Shown here in pieces: positions 18,237 through 26,087 of a stretch of 64,000 bases of DNA. The notes below the pieces were generated by a model. It had not been told where the DNA came from and did not search any database. It saw nothing but the letters and a program-made list of their open reading frames with translations. How positions within the stretch are numbered: the first letter of the stretch is position 1; each line of letters begins with the position of its first letter. The DNA is from Microbacterium sp. MPKO10 (GTDB lineage Bacteria; Actinomycetota; Actinomycetes; Actinomycetales; Microbacteriaceae). The stretch is taken from positions 62,001-126,000 of the forward strand of contig NZ_JAPCHX010000002.1 of assembly GCF_026107415.2 (NCBI RefSeq). Reading direction: 5' to 3'. Made by a program: the position numbers and the translations under genes.

Positions 18237-19544
18237 TCAGCCGTTCAGAACATCGTTCGCGGCCGACACCGCGTCGTCCATAGCCTGCTGCGGAGACTTC
18301 TTACCGAGAAGTGCATTCTGGATCTCGAGCTGGACGATTTGTGAGACCTGACTGTAGTTCGGGACCTGCGGGCGGAGTATCCCGTCGTCGTACCCGACCT
18401 TGGCCGCGGCGAATACCTCAGGATTGGTCTCGGTGATCTCGGAGTCTTCGTATGATGCTTTCCAGTTCGGCAGGGTGCTCGTAACGAACTTCTCCTGTTC
18501 GCTCTGGCCGCTGATGAATGAGATAAAGTTCCACGCGGCGTCCTTATTCTCCGACTTCGAGGCGATGCCGAGTGCCATTGCGCCATTCACGCCCGGCCGC
18601 ACGCCTTCTGGGCCGTTCGGCGTAGCCGATACACCGACTTGGCCGACGACCTTCGAGATTGATTCATCATTGAGATCGCGGAACGTTGACTCCCAGTTCA
18701 AGGAGAATGCAGCCTGGCCGGACGCCATGGTCTTGTTCACATCATCCTCGAGGAACGTGGTCGAGTTCGGGTTGGTGAGACCTTCATCGATGGAGTCTTT
18801 CATCCAGGTGAGCGCCTCTACCCCCGGGCCCTGGTTGATAATGAGTTCGCCGTCGTCGTTCGTGAATTCACCGCCGAAAGCTCCAAGCAGCTGCGCGTAG
18901 TCGCAGATAAGCGCCTCTGCCTGTGCCCAGCTCCAGGCGAGCGGGTATTCGACGATTCCCTGTTCCTTCATCGCGCGAGCGACATCCAAGACGCCGTCCC
19001 ATGTGTCGAGATCAGAGACCGAGTATCCTGCCTCCTCGACCATGTCTTCGTTGTAGTAGAACAGCTTGGTCGACGGATACCAGGGCACCCCATAGAACTT
19101 GTCCTGATACTCAGCGGTGATGAGTGCGCCGCCGAGCATGTCCTGTTTCCACTCGTCGGGGAAACGATCGGTCACATCGGTCACGATGCCTTTTGACGCA
19201 AATTCAGCTGGCCAGATGACATCCATGAGAACGACGTCGTATGTACCCGAAGGGGCGGCCGTCACGATCTTGTCATGCAGCGCCTCATAGGCGACGAAGG
19301 TGGGATCGACAGTGATATCGGGATACTCCTTGTTGAAGTCTTCGATCATCTCCTTAACGTCGTCTTCCGTGTAGCCGGCTTGTTTCATGAAGAGCGCATT
19401 AACCGTTCCTGAGTCGGCATCGCCAGCTCCGCCAGCTGATGACGGCGCTCCGGTAACGCTGCACGCGCTGAGAGCGAGGGCTGCAGCGGCGGCTATCGTG
19501 ACCGTCGCGGTCGTGCGCCTCAATCCGTTCTTGAGATGTCTCAT
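18237..19544 (-). CDS. Sugar ABC transporter solute-binding lipoprotein
   Basis: The 435-residue protein starts MRHLKNGLRRTT, has a hydrophobic signal stretch and the lipobox LALSAC (Cys at about 28), then a Gly/Ser linker and a type 1 (CUT1) solute-binding fold with INQGPGVEALTWMKDSIDEG, GVNGAMALGIASKSENKDAAWNF and an end typical of SBP_bac_1. AGAGGAAATC before the ATG at 19544 supports the start; earlier in-frame codons would run into the kinase stop. It is tethered to the outside of the membrane and delivers sugar to the two permeases that follow. Confidence 0.93.
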   Translation of the reverse strand: MRHLKNGLRRTTATVTIAAAAALALSACSVTGAPSSAGGAGDADSGTVNALFMKQAGYTEDDVKEMIEDFNKEYPDITVDPTFVAYEALHDKIVTAAPSGTYDVVLMDVIWPAEFASKGIVTDVTDRFPDEWKQDMLGGALITAEYQDKFYGVPWYPSTKLFYYNEDMVEEAGYSVSDLDTWDGVLDVARAMKEQGIVEYPLAWSWAQAEALICDYAQLLGAFGGEFTNDDGELIINQGPGVEALTWMKDSIDEGLTNPNSTTFLEDDVNKTMASGQAAFSLNWESTFRDLNDESISKVVGQVGVSATPNGPEGVRPGVNGAMALGIASKSENKDAAWNFISFISGQSEQEKFVTSTLPNWKASYEDSEITETNPEVFAAAKVGYDDGILRPQVPNYSQVSQIVQLEIQNALLGKKSPQQAMDDAVSAANDVLNG

Positions 19545-19572
19545 GATTTCCTCTACTTCCTTGTTGAGGTTC

Positions 19573-20520
19573 CTATGTGATGGGGGAGGGGCGGTCAATT
19601 GGTGTCTGAGGGGGCTGAGCTGTCGTCGTGTGCCGGGATTCCTCGTCATCGGCAAGTCTGAGTGCGCCAACAACAGGAGGGTCGGTCAGGAGTTCAGTCG
19701 CTGCTTCGGGCCAAAGGACGGCGATTCGAGCTTTGAGCGCCGAGTAGAGCTGAGGCTGGTTCGTGATGACTCCTCCCGCGCAGACGATCGCACTGCCGAT
19801 GGCACCCTGCTGACGGACATTGAGCACATTGGACGCCAGCTCACTCGCTGCCTCTTCTATGACGGCGGCAGCGGTGGCGGAACCATCGTCTGCCGCCTCA
19901 AAAACGAGGGGCGCTGCCGACGCCCACCTGCCGATCTCGGGGGCGACCGAGAGGGCATAGATCAGACCCGTGACATCGCTGACGTCGAAGTGCTGCATCA
20001 GCCGTTGCCCGAGCAGATCGTCACCCTGAGTCTCATCTCGACGTTGAAGCAGCTTCTTGACTGCTTCGCGCACGATGCCGGGAGCACTTCCCGGGTCCCC
20101 TAGCAACCAACCGTGCCCGCCGGCTATGAGCATCGCTTCTGAGGGGGAGGAGCCGACGACGATCGAGCCGGTTCCGACGATGACGGCTAAACCTGAGTTC
20201 TGACCAGAGGCGGGAACAAGTAACTGCGCATCGTTAACGACGGTGGCGGGTTGGCGGTACGCAGAGCGCAACTGTTGCGCGAAACGTTGGCAGTGCTCTG
20301 GAGTGTCGCACCCGTGCGCGCCGACCACCATGCGACCGCCATCGATGCCGTCGCCGAGGGCAAGAACCTCAGACACGAGACGTTCGGCGTTTTCCGGATC
20401 CCCGAACAATCCACCGCGCCGCCAACGGTCACTCGGCAGCACACGTTCGTGAACGGTTCCCTGGGGATCACGCAGTGCGATGTGTGTCTTGGTTCCACCG
20501 ATATCGATGCCAACGGTCAC
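19573..20520 (-). CDS. BadF/BadG-type sugar kinase (N-acetylglucosamine kinase-like)
   Basis: The 315-residue ASKHA-fold protein begins MTVGIDIGGTKTHIAL (phosphate-1 motif), has VVGAHGCDTPEHC, the acidic VVNDAQLLVPA, the nucleotide motif VIVGTGSIVVG, and GGHGWLLGDPGS as in eukaryote-like GlcNAc kinases of the BadF/BadG family. It probably phosphorylates the imported sugar on entry. The GTG start has AAGGAGG 4 nt upstream and lies behind a strong promoter at 20576-20604. It is the first gene of the island operon; the solute-binding protein starts 28 bp downstream. Confidence 0.85.
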   Translation of the reverse strand: MTVGIDIGGTKTHIALRDPQGTVHERVLPSDRWRRGGLFGDPENAERLVSEVLALGDGIDGGRMVVGAHGCDTPEHCQRFAQQLRSAYRQPATVVNDAQLLVPASGQNSGLAVIVGTGSIVVGSSPSEAMLIAGGHGWLLGDPGSAPGIVREAVKKLLQRRDETQGDDLLGQRLMQHFDVSDVTGLIYALSVAPEIGRWASAAPLVFEAADDGSATAAAVIEEAASELASNVLNVRQQGAIGSAIVCAGGVITNQPQLYSALKARIAVLWPEAATELLTDPPVVGALRLADDEESRHTTTAQPPQTPIDRPSPIT

Positions 20521-20538
20521 AGCGCCTCCTTGCGATGA

Positions 20539-20569
20539 GACTTCTTATCGATCACATTGAAAAGAAGTC
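20539..20569 (-). promoter_or_regulatory. Candidate operator of the island sugar operon
   Basis: GACTTCTT (20539-20546) and AAGAAGTC (20562-20569) form 8-bp inverted arms separated by 15 bp, just downstream of the promoter and before the kinase start. A likely binding site of the adjacent ROK repressor, by position only. Confidence 0.5.
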
Positions 20570-20575
20570 GTTTCG

Positions 20576-20604
20576 AACATAGACCTGTGAATAGTGCCTG
20601 TCAA
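20576..20604 (-). promoter_or_regulatory. Promoter of the island sugar operon
   Basis: On the minus strand TTGACA (20604-20599) and TATGTT (20581-20576) are 17 bp apart, a near-consensus housekeeping promoter reading into the kinase gene. A 14-bp palindrome (gatttc-ga-gaaatc, 20607-20620) lies immediately upstream of the -35 and overlaps the end of the repressor gene. Confidence 0.75.
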
Positions 20605-20618
20605 CAGATTTCGAGAAA

Positions 20619-21836
20619 TCAACCAGCGACGTAGGTGAATCCCCGCACGTCGAGAGCGGCGAGCTCAGCGATTCCCACGAGAACGCCATCGTCGACAAAG
20701 GCCGCCGGTTCCATATGAGGAACACGGATGATCCGCCCAGTCAGGCGCTCTTCAATTGCCGGAATCACCATGTCAACATGGGATGCGAGCCCGCTACCCA
20801 GCACAATGACTTCAGGGTCCAGAATGATCGACATCGCGCCGATAGCAATGGCGACCATATCGAGAATCTCGGACGCCATATCGACGGCAACAGCCTCCCC
20901 CCGCGCCGCGCGAGTGAGAATCTCGTCAGCCATCAGCAGGTGGCCATCCGGCACGGTGAGCCCCCGGGAGCGTGCTTTTCGGGTGAGGGCAACCGACCCC
21001 ACGCGATCTTCGAGGTCACCGAGAACTGAGTACGACTTTTCTAAAGACGAAGGCTCCATGAGCAAATAGCCAATCTCACCCGCCTCAAACCTGGAGCCGT
21101 GGTGAATTCGCCCGTTGCTGATGATGCCCGCTCCGAGTCCGTTCTCGAGGTGAACGGCGACAAGGCTACTCGCGCCTCGACCTGCTCCATGCTGCATCTC
21201 GCCCAGGGCGAGCGCGTTCGCGTCATTTTCAATGACGATCGGCAGGTTCGTTCGTGCGGCGAAGAACTCTTTCAAGGGGAACTCGGGCCAGCCCAATTCA
21301 GGGAGGTGAGCCACCCGCCCATCTGGATGTCTCACAACACCCGGAACCGATATTCCAACACTGACACAAGGGGTAGCGAGCGAACGGGCAGACTCGAGGA
21401 GGTCATCGAGGAGCTTCAGCGTGCGTGAGAGGCGTTCATCTGCTTCGACGCTGCTGTGGGATTCGGCAGGAGGCAGATCGTCAAAATCCACGTTGATGCG
21501 ATGCACAAAGCGTGAGTCAAAATCGATCAGTGCGCCTCGCGCGCAATCGGCTCGCACCTGGATGCAAGCGACAAGTTGAGAGGCCCCTGTGTAGCTCAGC
21601 AGTACGGAGGGACGCCCGCCTGTTGAGGGGACGTGTCCTTGGCGCGCGACCAGGCCCTCATCGATGAGGTTCGCTGTGAGTCTGTTGACCGTGGCCGGAC
21701 TCAGTCCCGTGGCGACACCAATCTGCTGACGAGACAGCGGACCCTGCTCGCGCAGAGCCTCGATGATGGCGGTTCGGTTGACTCGGGAGACAGTGTTGCT
21801 CGTCGCCGTCGACGCCTTGTATGTCGCTGGTCGCAT
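20619..21836 (-). CDS. ROK-family transcriptional repressor (island)
   Basis: The 405-residue protein has an N-terminal winged helix with LSRQQIGVATGLSPATVNRL (about residues 33-52) and a ROK sugar-kinase-like domain with SVGISVPGVV, IENDANALALGEMQHGAGRG and LENGLGAGIISNGRIHHGS. The zinc-binding CxCGxxGC signature found in most ROK proteins is absent; the corresponding region reads EAGEIGYLLMEPSS. The ATG at 21836 has GGGAGGG upstream. It is directly upstream of, and reads toward, the sugar operon, so it probably senses the imported sugar and represses that operon. Confidence 0.88.
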   Translation of the reverse strand: MRPATYKASTATSNTVSRVNRTAIIEALREQGPLSRQQIGVATGLSPATVNRLTANLIDEGLVARQGHVPSTGGRPSVLLSYTGASQLVACIQVRADCARGALIDFDSRFVHRINVDFDDLPPAESHSSVEADERLSRTLKLLDDLLESARSLATPCVSVGISVPGVVRHPDGRVAHLPELGWPEFPLKEFFAARTNLPIVIENDANALALGEMQHGAGRGASSLVAVHLENGLGAGIISNGRIHHGSRFEAGEIGYLLMEPSSLEKSYSVLGDLEDRVGSVALTRKARSRGLTVPDGHLLMADEILTRAARGEAVAVDMASEILDMVAIAIGAMSIILDPEVIVLGSGLASHVDMVIPAIEERLTGRIIRVPHMEPAAFVDDGVLVGIAELAALDVRGFTYVAG

Positions 21837-21906
21837 GCACCCTCCCGCGCCGTACGAGTCAAATTCGCGCGGAAAACAGTCTGCGCACTCAGCATGGTAT
21901 CTCTCT

Positions 21907-21961
21907 GTCGCACCCGCACGATGTGCAGATCGTGGTGGAGGCACCCAACTACCGCCGGTAG
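21907..21961 (+). repeat. Right copy of the guaB 3'-end repeat (candidate attR)
   Basis: These 55 bases repeat the end of guaB (15195-15249) with two synonymous differences and end at the same TAG codon. They have no start codon and no upstream guaB sequence, so they are a displaced gene end lying between the ROK gene and guaB3. Confidence 0.9.
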
Positions 21962-22029
21962 TGGGAATGGCAGTACCGGCGTCGCCGTCGGAGACAGATG
22001 TGCGGCGCCGTGGGATAGGAACAGCGCGG

Positions 22030-22035
22030 TAGGCT
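22030..22035 (+). promoter_or_regulatory. Candidate -10 hexamer before guaB3
   Basis: TAGGCT ends 7 nt before the GTG at 22043, without a clear Shine-Dalgarno spacing. Confidence 0.4.
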
Positions 22036-22042
22036 GGAGCGC

Positions 22043-23167
22043 GTGAGCCAAGAAACTGAAATCGGCCGCGCCAAGCGGGCACGCACCACATTCTCGTTCG
22101 ACGACGTCGCCATCGTGCCGTCGCGGCGCACCCGCGACCCCGAGGACGTCTCGACTGCGTGGACGATCGACGCGTACACGTTCGACACTCCGTTCATCGC
22201 TGCGCCGATGGACTCCGTCGTGTCGCCGCGCACCGCGATCATGATGGGCCAGCTCGGCGGCCTCGGCGTGCTCGATCTCGAGGGGCTCTGGACGCGCTAC
22301 GAAAACCCCGAGCCGATCCTGAGCGAGATTCGCAGCCTGCCGGCCGAGTCCGTCGTGTCGCACATGCAGCAGCTCTACTCCGAGCCGATCAAGGCCGAGC
22401 TCATCACCGCGCGGCTCGAAGAGATCCGCGAGGCGGGCGTGACCGTTGCCGGTTCTCTCTCGCCGCAGCGCACACAGGAGTTCTACCAGACCGTCGTCGA
22501 TGCCGGCGTCGACCTCTTCGTGATCCGTGGCACGACGGTCTCTGCCGAGCACGTCTCGCAGAACCAAGAGCCGCTGAACCTCAAGAAGTTCATCTACGAA
22601 CTCGACGTCCCGGTGATCGTCGGGGGAGCTGCAACGTACACAGCCGCGCTGCACCTCATGCGCACCGGTGCCGCGGGCGTGCTCGTCGGATTCGGCGGCG
22701 GTGCCGCGTCGACGACGCGGAATACCCTCGGCATCCACGCCCCCATGGCGACAGCGGTCGCCGACGTCGCCGGCGCACGCCGCGACTACCTCGACGAGTC
22801 GGGCGGGCGCTACGTGCACGTCATCGCCGACGGCGGGCTCGGTACATCGGGCGACATTGTCAAGGCGATCGCGTGCGGCGCGGACGCCGTCATGCTGGGC
22901 ACCACGTTTGCCCGCGCGAGCGACGCACCGGGAGGCGGCTTCCACTGGGGTGCCGAGGCTCACCACTCGAAGCTGCCGCGTGGCAATCGCGTCGAGGTCG
23001 GCACGACGGGCACGCTCGAGGAGATCATCTATGGCCCGGCTTCCACGCCCGATGGTACAGCGAACCTTCTCGGAGCGCTCAAGCGCTCAATGGCGACGAC
23101 CGGTTACAGCGACCTCAAGGAGTTCCAGCGCGTCGAGGTAGTTGTCGCGCCGTACCGACTGCGTTAG
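22043..23167 (+). CDS. guaB3: GuaB3-family IMP dehydrogenase-related protein
   Basis: The 374-residue protein is a TIM-barrel homologue of IMP dehydrogenase without CBS domains. It keeps FDDVAIVPSRRTRDP at the N-terminus, FIAAPMDSVVSP, and VIADGGLGTSGDIVKAIACG, but the loop equivalent to the GuaB active site reads GFGGGAASTTRNTLGI and lacks the catalytic cysteine. This is the actinobacterial GuaB3 type, usually found near guaB; here the island separates the two. Its reaction is not established by the sequence. The GTG start follows a -10-like TAGGCT and may be leaderless. glpD follows 53 bp downstream. Confidence 0.92.
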   Translation: MSQETEIGRAKRARTTFSFDDVAIVPSRRTRDPEDVSTAWTIDAYTFDTPFIAAPMDSVVSPRTAIMMGQLGGLGVLDLEGLWTRYENPEPILSEIRSLPAESVVSHMQQLYSEPIKAELITARLEEIREAGVTVAGSLSPQRTQEFYQTVVDAGVDLFVIRGTTVSAEHVSQNQEPLNLKKFIYELDVPVIVGGAATYTAALHLMRTGAAGVLVGFGGGAASTTRNTLGIHAPMATAVADVAGARRDYLDESGGRYVHVIADGGLGTSGDIVKAIACGADAVMLGTTFARASDAPGGGFHWGAEAHHSKLPRGNRVEVGTTGTLEEIIYGPASTPDGTANLLGALKRSMATTGYSDLKEFQRVEVVVAPYRLR

Positions 23168-23220
23168 CGTCGAACCAAGGGCGTGAGCATCCGACAGGTT
23201 CACGCTGATGGAGGTTCGCA

Positions 23221-24948
23221 ATGAGCGCCAAGAAGACGGTTGCGCGGTCGAAGAAGCTGGGCCCTGAGGAACGCGTCGAAGCGATCGAGGAGATGCGCTC
23301 GAAAGAGCTCGACGTCCTCGTCATCGGCGGCGGGATCGTCGGCACGGGCAGTGCCATGGATGCTGTCACACGCGGCCTTTCCACGGGCCTCCTCGAGGCA
23401 CGGGACTGGGCGAGCGGCACATCGAGCCGGTCATCGAAACTGGTTCATGGCGGCATCCGGTATCTCGAGCAGCTCGACTTCGGTCTCGTCCGAGAGGCAC
23501 TCATCGAGCGCGGTCTGCTGCTGCAGCGGGTCGCGCCGCACCTGGTGAAGCCCGTGCGCTTTCTGTACCCGCTGACGAAACCGGTCTGGGAACGCATCTA
23601 CATCGGCGCCGGCATGATGCTCTACGACATCTTCAGCTACACGGGCCTGCGCCCACCGGGCGTGCCGCACCACCGTCACCTGTCACGGCGCCAGCTGCAG
23701 AAGTCGATTCCCTCGCTGCGCAGCAATGCATTTGTCGGCGGGCTCACGTACTACGACGCTCAAGTCGACGATGCCCGCTACGTGGCATCGCTCGCCCGGA
23801 CGGCATCGGCATACGGTGCGCACGTCGCCAGTCGCGTCCGCGTTGAAGGTTTCCTCAAGGTCGGCCAGCGGGTCGTCGGCGTCAAGGCGCACGACCTGGA
23901 GACCGACGAGCACTTCGAGGTGAAGGCGAAGCAGGTCGTCAACGCCACCGGCGTCTGGACGGACGAGACGCAGTCGATGGTGGGGGAGCGCGGGCAGTTC
24001 AAGGTGCGTGCCTCGAAGGGCATCCACCTCGTCGTACCGCGCGACCGCTTCCAGTCGACGATGGGCATGATCCTCCGCACCGAGAAGAGCGTGCTCTTTG
24101 TTATTCCGTGGGGGCGCCACTGGCTCATCGGCACGACGGACACCGACTGGAACCTCGACAAGGCGCACCCGGCCGCCACGGCTGCGGACATCGACTATCT
24201 GCTCGAGCACGTCAATAGTGTGCTCGCCGTATCGCTGACGCGCGACGACGTCGAGGGCGTCTATGCCGGGCTGCGGCCGCTGCTCGCGGGTGAGAGCGAC
24301 GAGACGTCGAAGCTGTCGCGTGAGCACGTTGTCGCTCATTCTGTTCCCGGGCTCGTCGTCGTGGCCGGAGGCAAGTGGACCACGTACCGCATCATGGCGA
24401 AGGACGCCATCGACGCTGCGGTCGACGCGCTCGACGGCAAGATCCCGGCGTCGACAACGGACAACATCTCGCTCCTGGGAGCCGAGGGGTATCAGGCGGC
24501 GTGGAACAAGCGCGGCAAGATCGCGCGCAAGTTCAACGTGCACAAAGCACGGGTGGAGCATCTGCTGAACCGCTACGGCGTGCTCACCGATGACATCCTC
24601 GACCTCATCAGAGACAACCCCGAGTTGCAGGAGCCGCTTCCCGGAGCCGACGACTACATCAAGGCGGAGGTCATCTACGCCGCGACGAGCGAGGGTGCGC
24701 TTCACATTGAAGACGTGCTTGCGCGGCGCACGCGCATCTCGATCGAAGCCTGGGACCGCGGAGTCTCCGCCGCCCCCGTCGTCGCCGAGCTGATGGGCGA
24801 TGTTCTCGGCTGGGACGCCGAGAAGAAGGAAGCCGAGGTGGAGTACTACCTGAAGCGCGTTGCGGCCGAGCGAGCGTCACAGCAGGAGCCCGACGACGAG
24901 TCGGCTGAGCGTGTGCGACTGGAGGCTCCCGACATCTCGCAGGTCTGA
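23221..24948 (+). CDS. glpD: Glycerol-3-phosphate dehydrogenase (FAD-dependent)
   Basis: GlpD oxidises glycerol-3-phosphate to dihydroxyacetone phosphate at the membrane surface and passes electrons to quinone. The 575-residue protein has the FAD-binding motif VIGGGIVGTGSAMDAVTRG (about residues 36-54), the substrate-contact region WASGTSSRSSKLVHGGIRYL, and VVAGGKWTTYRIMAKDA, all characteristic of the family, with a C-terminal helical cap domain. Length is normal. GGAGG precedes the ATG. It stands alone with no glpF or glpK next to it. Confidence 0.96.
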   Translation: MSAKKTVARSKKLGPEERVEAIEEMRSKELDVLVIGGGIVGTGSAMDAVTRGLSTGLLEARDWASGTSSRSSKLVHGGIRYLEQLDFGLVREALIERGLLLQRVAPHLVKPVRFLYPLTKPVWERIYIGAGMMLYDIFSYTGLRPPGVPHHRHLSRRQLQKSIPSLRSNAFVGGLTYYDAQVDDARYVASLARTASAYGAHVASRVRVEGFLKVGQRVVGVKAHDLETDEHFEVKAKQVVNATGVWTDETQSMVGERGQFKVRASKGIHLVVPRDRFQSTMGMILRTEKSVLFVIPWGRHWLIGTTDTDWNLDKAHPAATAADIDYLLEHVNSVLAVSLTRDDVEGVYAGLRPLLAGESDETSKLSREHVVAHSVPGLVVVAGGKWTTYRIMAKDAIDAAVDALDGKIPASTTDNISLLGAEGYQAAWNKRGKIARKFNVHKARVEHLLNRYGVLTDDILDLIRDNPELQEPLPGADDYIKAEVIYAATSEGALHIEDVLARRTRISIEAWDRGVSAAPVVAELMGDVLGWDAEKKEAEVEYYLKRVAAERASQQEPDDESAERVRLEAPDISQV

Positions 24949-24989
24949 GTCTTCAGATCTGAGCCGCCGGGAGGGACAGGCCCGGTGCT

Positions 24990-25050
24990 CACTCAGTGAG
25001 TGCGCGGATAACGCGGATAAACTGGCCCTTTCGGCGGGTTCGATCCCCGC
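24990..25050 (+). promoter_or_regulatory. Structured upstream region of the ole cluster
   Basis: The 116-bp gap before oleA holds a palindrome CACTCA-G-TGAGTG (24990-25002), two adjacent copies of CGCGGATAA (25003-25020), a -10-like TAAACT (25018-25023) and a hairpin GCGGG-TTCGATC-CCCGC (25034-25050) that is an exact tRNA T-arm pattern. No full tRNA can be built around it. The palindrome and tandem repeats are candidate operators. Confidence 0.5.
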
Positions 25051-25064
25051 GAGACGGAGGACAT

Positions 25065-26087
25065 GTGAGCGGCAACGCGACAACCCGATTCAACAATGCC
25101 TCTCTGCTCTCTGTGGCGAGCGAGCTTCCATCGCGGGTGACGACCTCGGCTGATATCGAGTTGCGCCTGGCCTCCGCACTCAAGCGACTTCGCCTCCCCG
25201 ACAGCCTGCTCGAGCGCGTCGCCGGTGTGACGGAGCGCCGCAACTGGGCCGACGGCGAGAACTCTGACGACGCGACGGTGGCCGCGGGGCGTCGCGCGCT
25301 GGATGAGGCCGGCGTCGCGGCATCCGATATTGGGCTCATCGTCAATACCTCCGTCACGCGCAAGCACCTGGAGCCCTCCGTGGCCGTGCGCCTGCACCAC
25401 GGACTCGGGCTGCCGAGCTCTGCCATCAACTTCGATATCGCCAACGCCTGTCTCGGCTTCGTCAGCGGCACGAGCCTCGCGGCCGGCATGATCGATGCGG
25501 GGCAGATCCGCTACGCGCTCATCGTGAACGGTGAGGATGCTGATGAGATCCAGAACAACACGGTCACTCGTCTGCTGCGCAACGACGTTGGCCGTGACGG
25601 CTTCATGAGCGAGTTCGCCTCGCTGACACTCGGCTCCGGCTCGGCGGCCGCGGTGATCGGCCCCGCAGACGAACACCCCAACGGCCACCGCATCCTCGGC
25701 GGTGTGACACGCGCTGCGACGCAGTTCCACGAACTCTGCGTGGGCAGCACCGACGGCATGTTCACCGACGCGAAGGCCCTGTTGAAGGGCGGCCTCGATC
25801 TGGTGGTCTCAGCGTGGAAAGATGCGGCGAAAGAATGGAACTGGGGCGCGATGGACCGCTACATCACCCACCAGGTCTCTGAAGTGCACACGAACGCCAT
25901 CGTGAAGACTGCGAAACTCGATCGTCGTCGCGTCCCCATCACCTTCCCCTGGCTCGGCAACGTGGGGCCGGCCTCGATCCCCATCACCCTTGCCGAAGAG
26001 AAGAAGTCCCTCGTGCGCGGTGACCGCGTGCTGCTCATGGGCGTCGGCTCGGGCCTCAACACGGCCATGATGGAACTGGCGTGGTGA
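25065..26087 (+). CDS. oleA: 3-oxoacyl-ACP synthase III family protein OleA
   Basis: OleA joins two fatty acyl-CoAs head to head in a non-decarboxylative Claisen condensation, giving a beta-keto acid. The 340-residue thiolase-fold protein has the catalytic Cys in IANACLGFVSG (about residue 129), the His in YITHQVSEVH (about 269) and the Asn in FPWLGNVGPAS, the Cys-His-Asn triad of the family. OleA rather than FabH is inferred from the adjacent oleB/C/D genes and from RVAGVTERRNW. I chose the GTG at 25065 with CGGAGG upstream; an earlier in-frame ATG has no ribosome site. Confidence 0.88.
   Translation: MSGNATTRFNNASLLSVASELPSRVTTSADIELRLASALKRLRLPDSLLERVAGVTERRNWADGENSDDATVAAGRRALDEAGVAASDIGLIVNTSVTRKHLEPSVAVRLHHGLGLPSSAINFDIANACLGFVSGTSLAAGMIDAGQIRYALIVNGEDADEIQNNTVTRLLRNDVGRDGFMSEFASLTLGSGSAAAVIGPADEHPNGHRILGGVTRAATQFHELCVGSTDGMFTDAKALLKGGLDLVVSAWKDAAKEWNWGAMDRYITHQVSEVHTNAIVKTAKLDRRRVPITFPWLGNVGPASIPITLAEEKKSLVRGDRVLLMGVGSGLNTAMMELAW

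Larger units (their letters stand above)
15250..21961. mobile_element. Putative genomic island inserted at the 3' end of guaB (sugar-uptake module)
   Basis: A 6.7-kb block lies between two direct copies of the guaB 3' end. All six of its genes are on the minus strand, opposite to guaB and guaB3 on either side, and by eye the ABC genes (about 16.4-20.6 kb) are less GC-rich than the flanks. The cargo is a complete sugar operon with its own repressor. No integrase or transposase gene is visible inside, so it may be a decayed or passively mobilised element. Confidence 0.6.

Noticed and set aside
21701-22966. 421-residue open frame on the minus strand across the guaB-end repeat and guaB3
   Set aside because: It covers guaB3 in antisense and part of the ROK gene; the composition is shadow-like.
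25034-25050. tRNA gene suggested by an exact T-arm
   Set aside because: No matching acceptor stem, D-arm or anticodon arm is found upstream, so it is not a functional tRNA. I kept only the hairpin as a finding.
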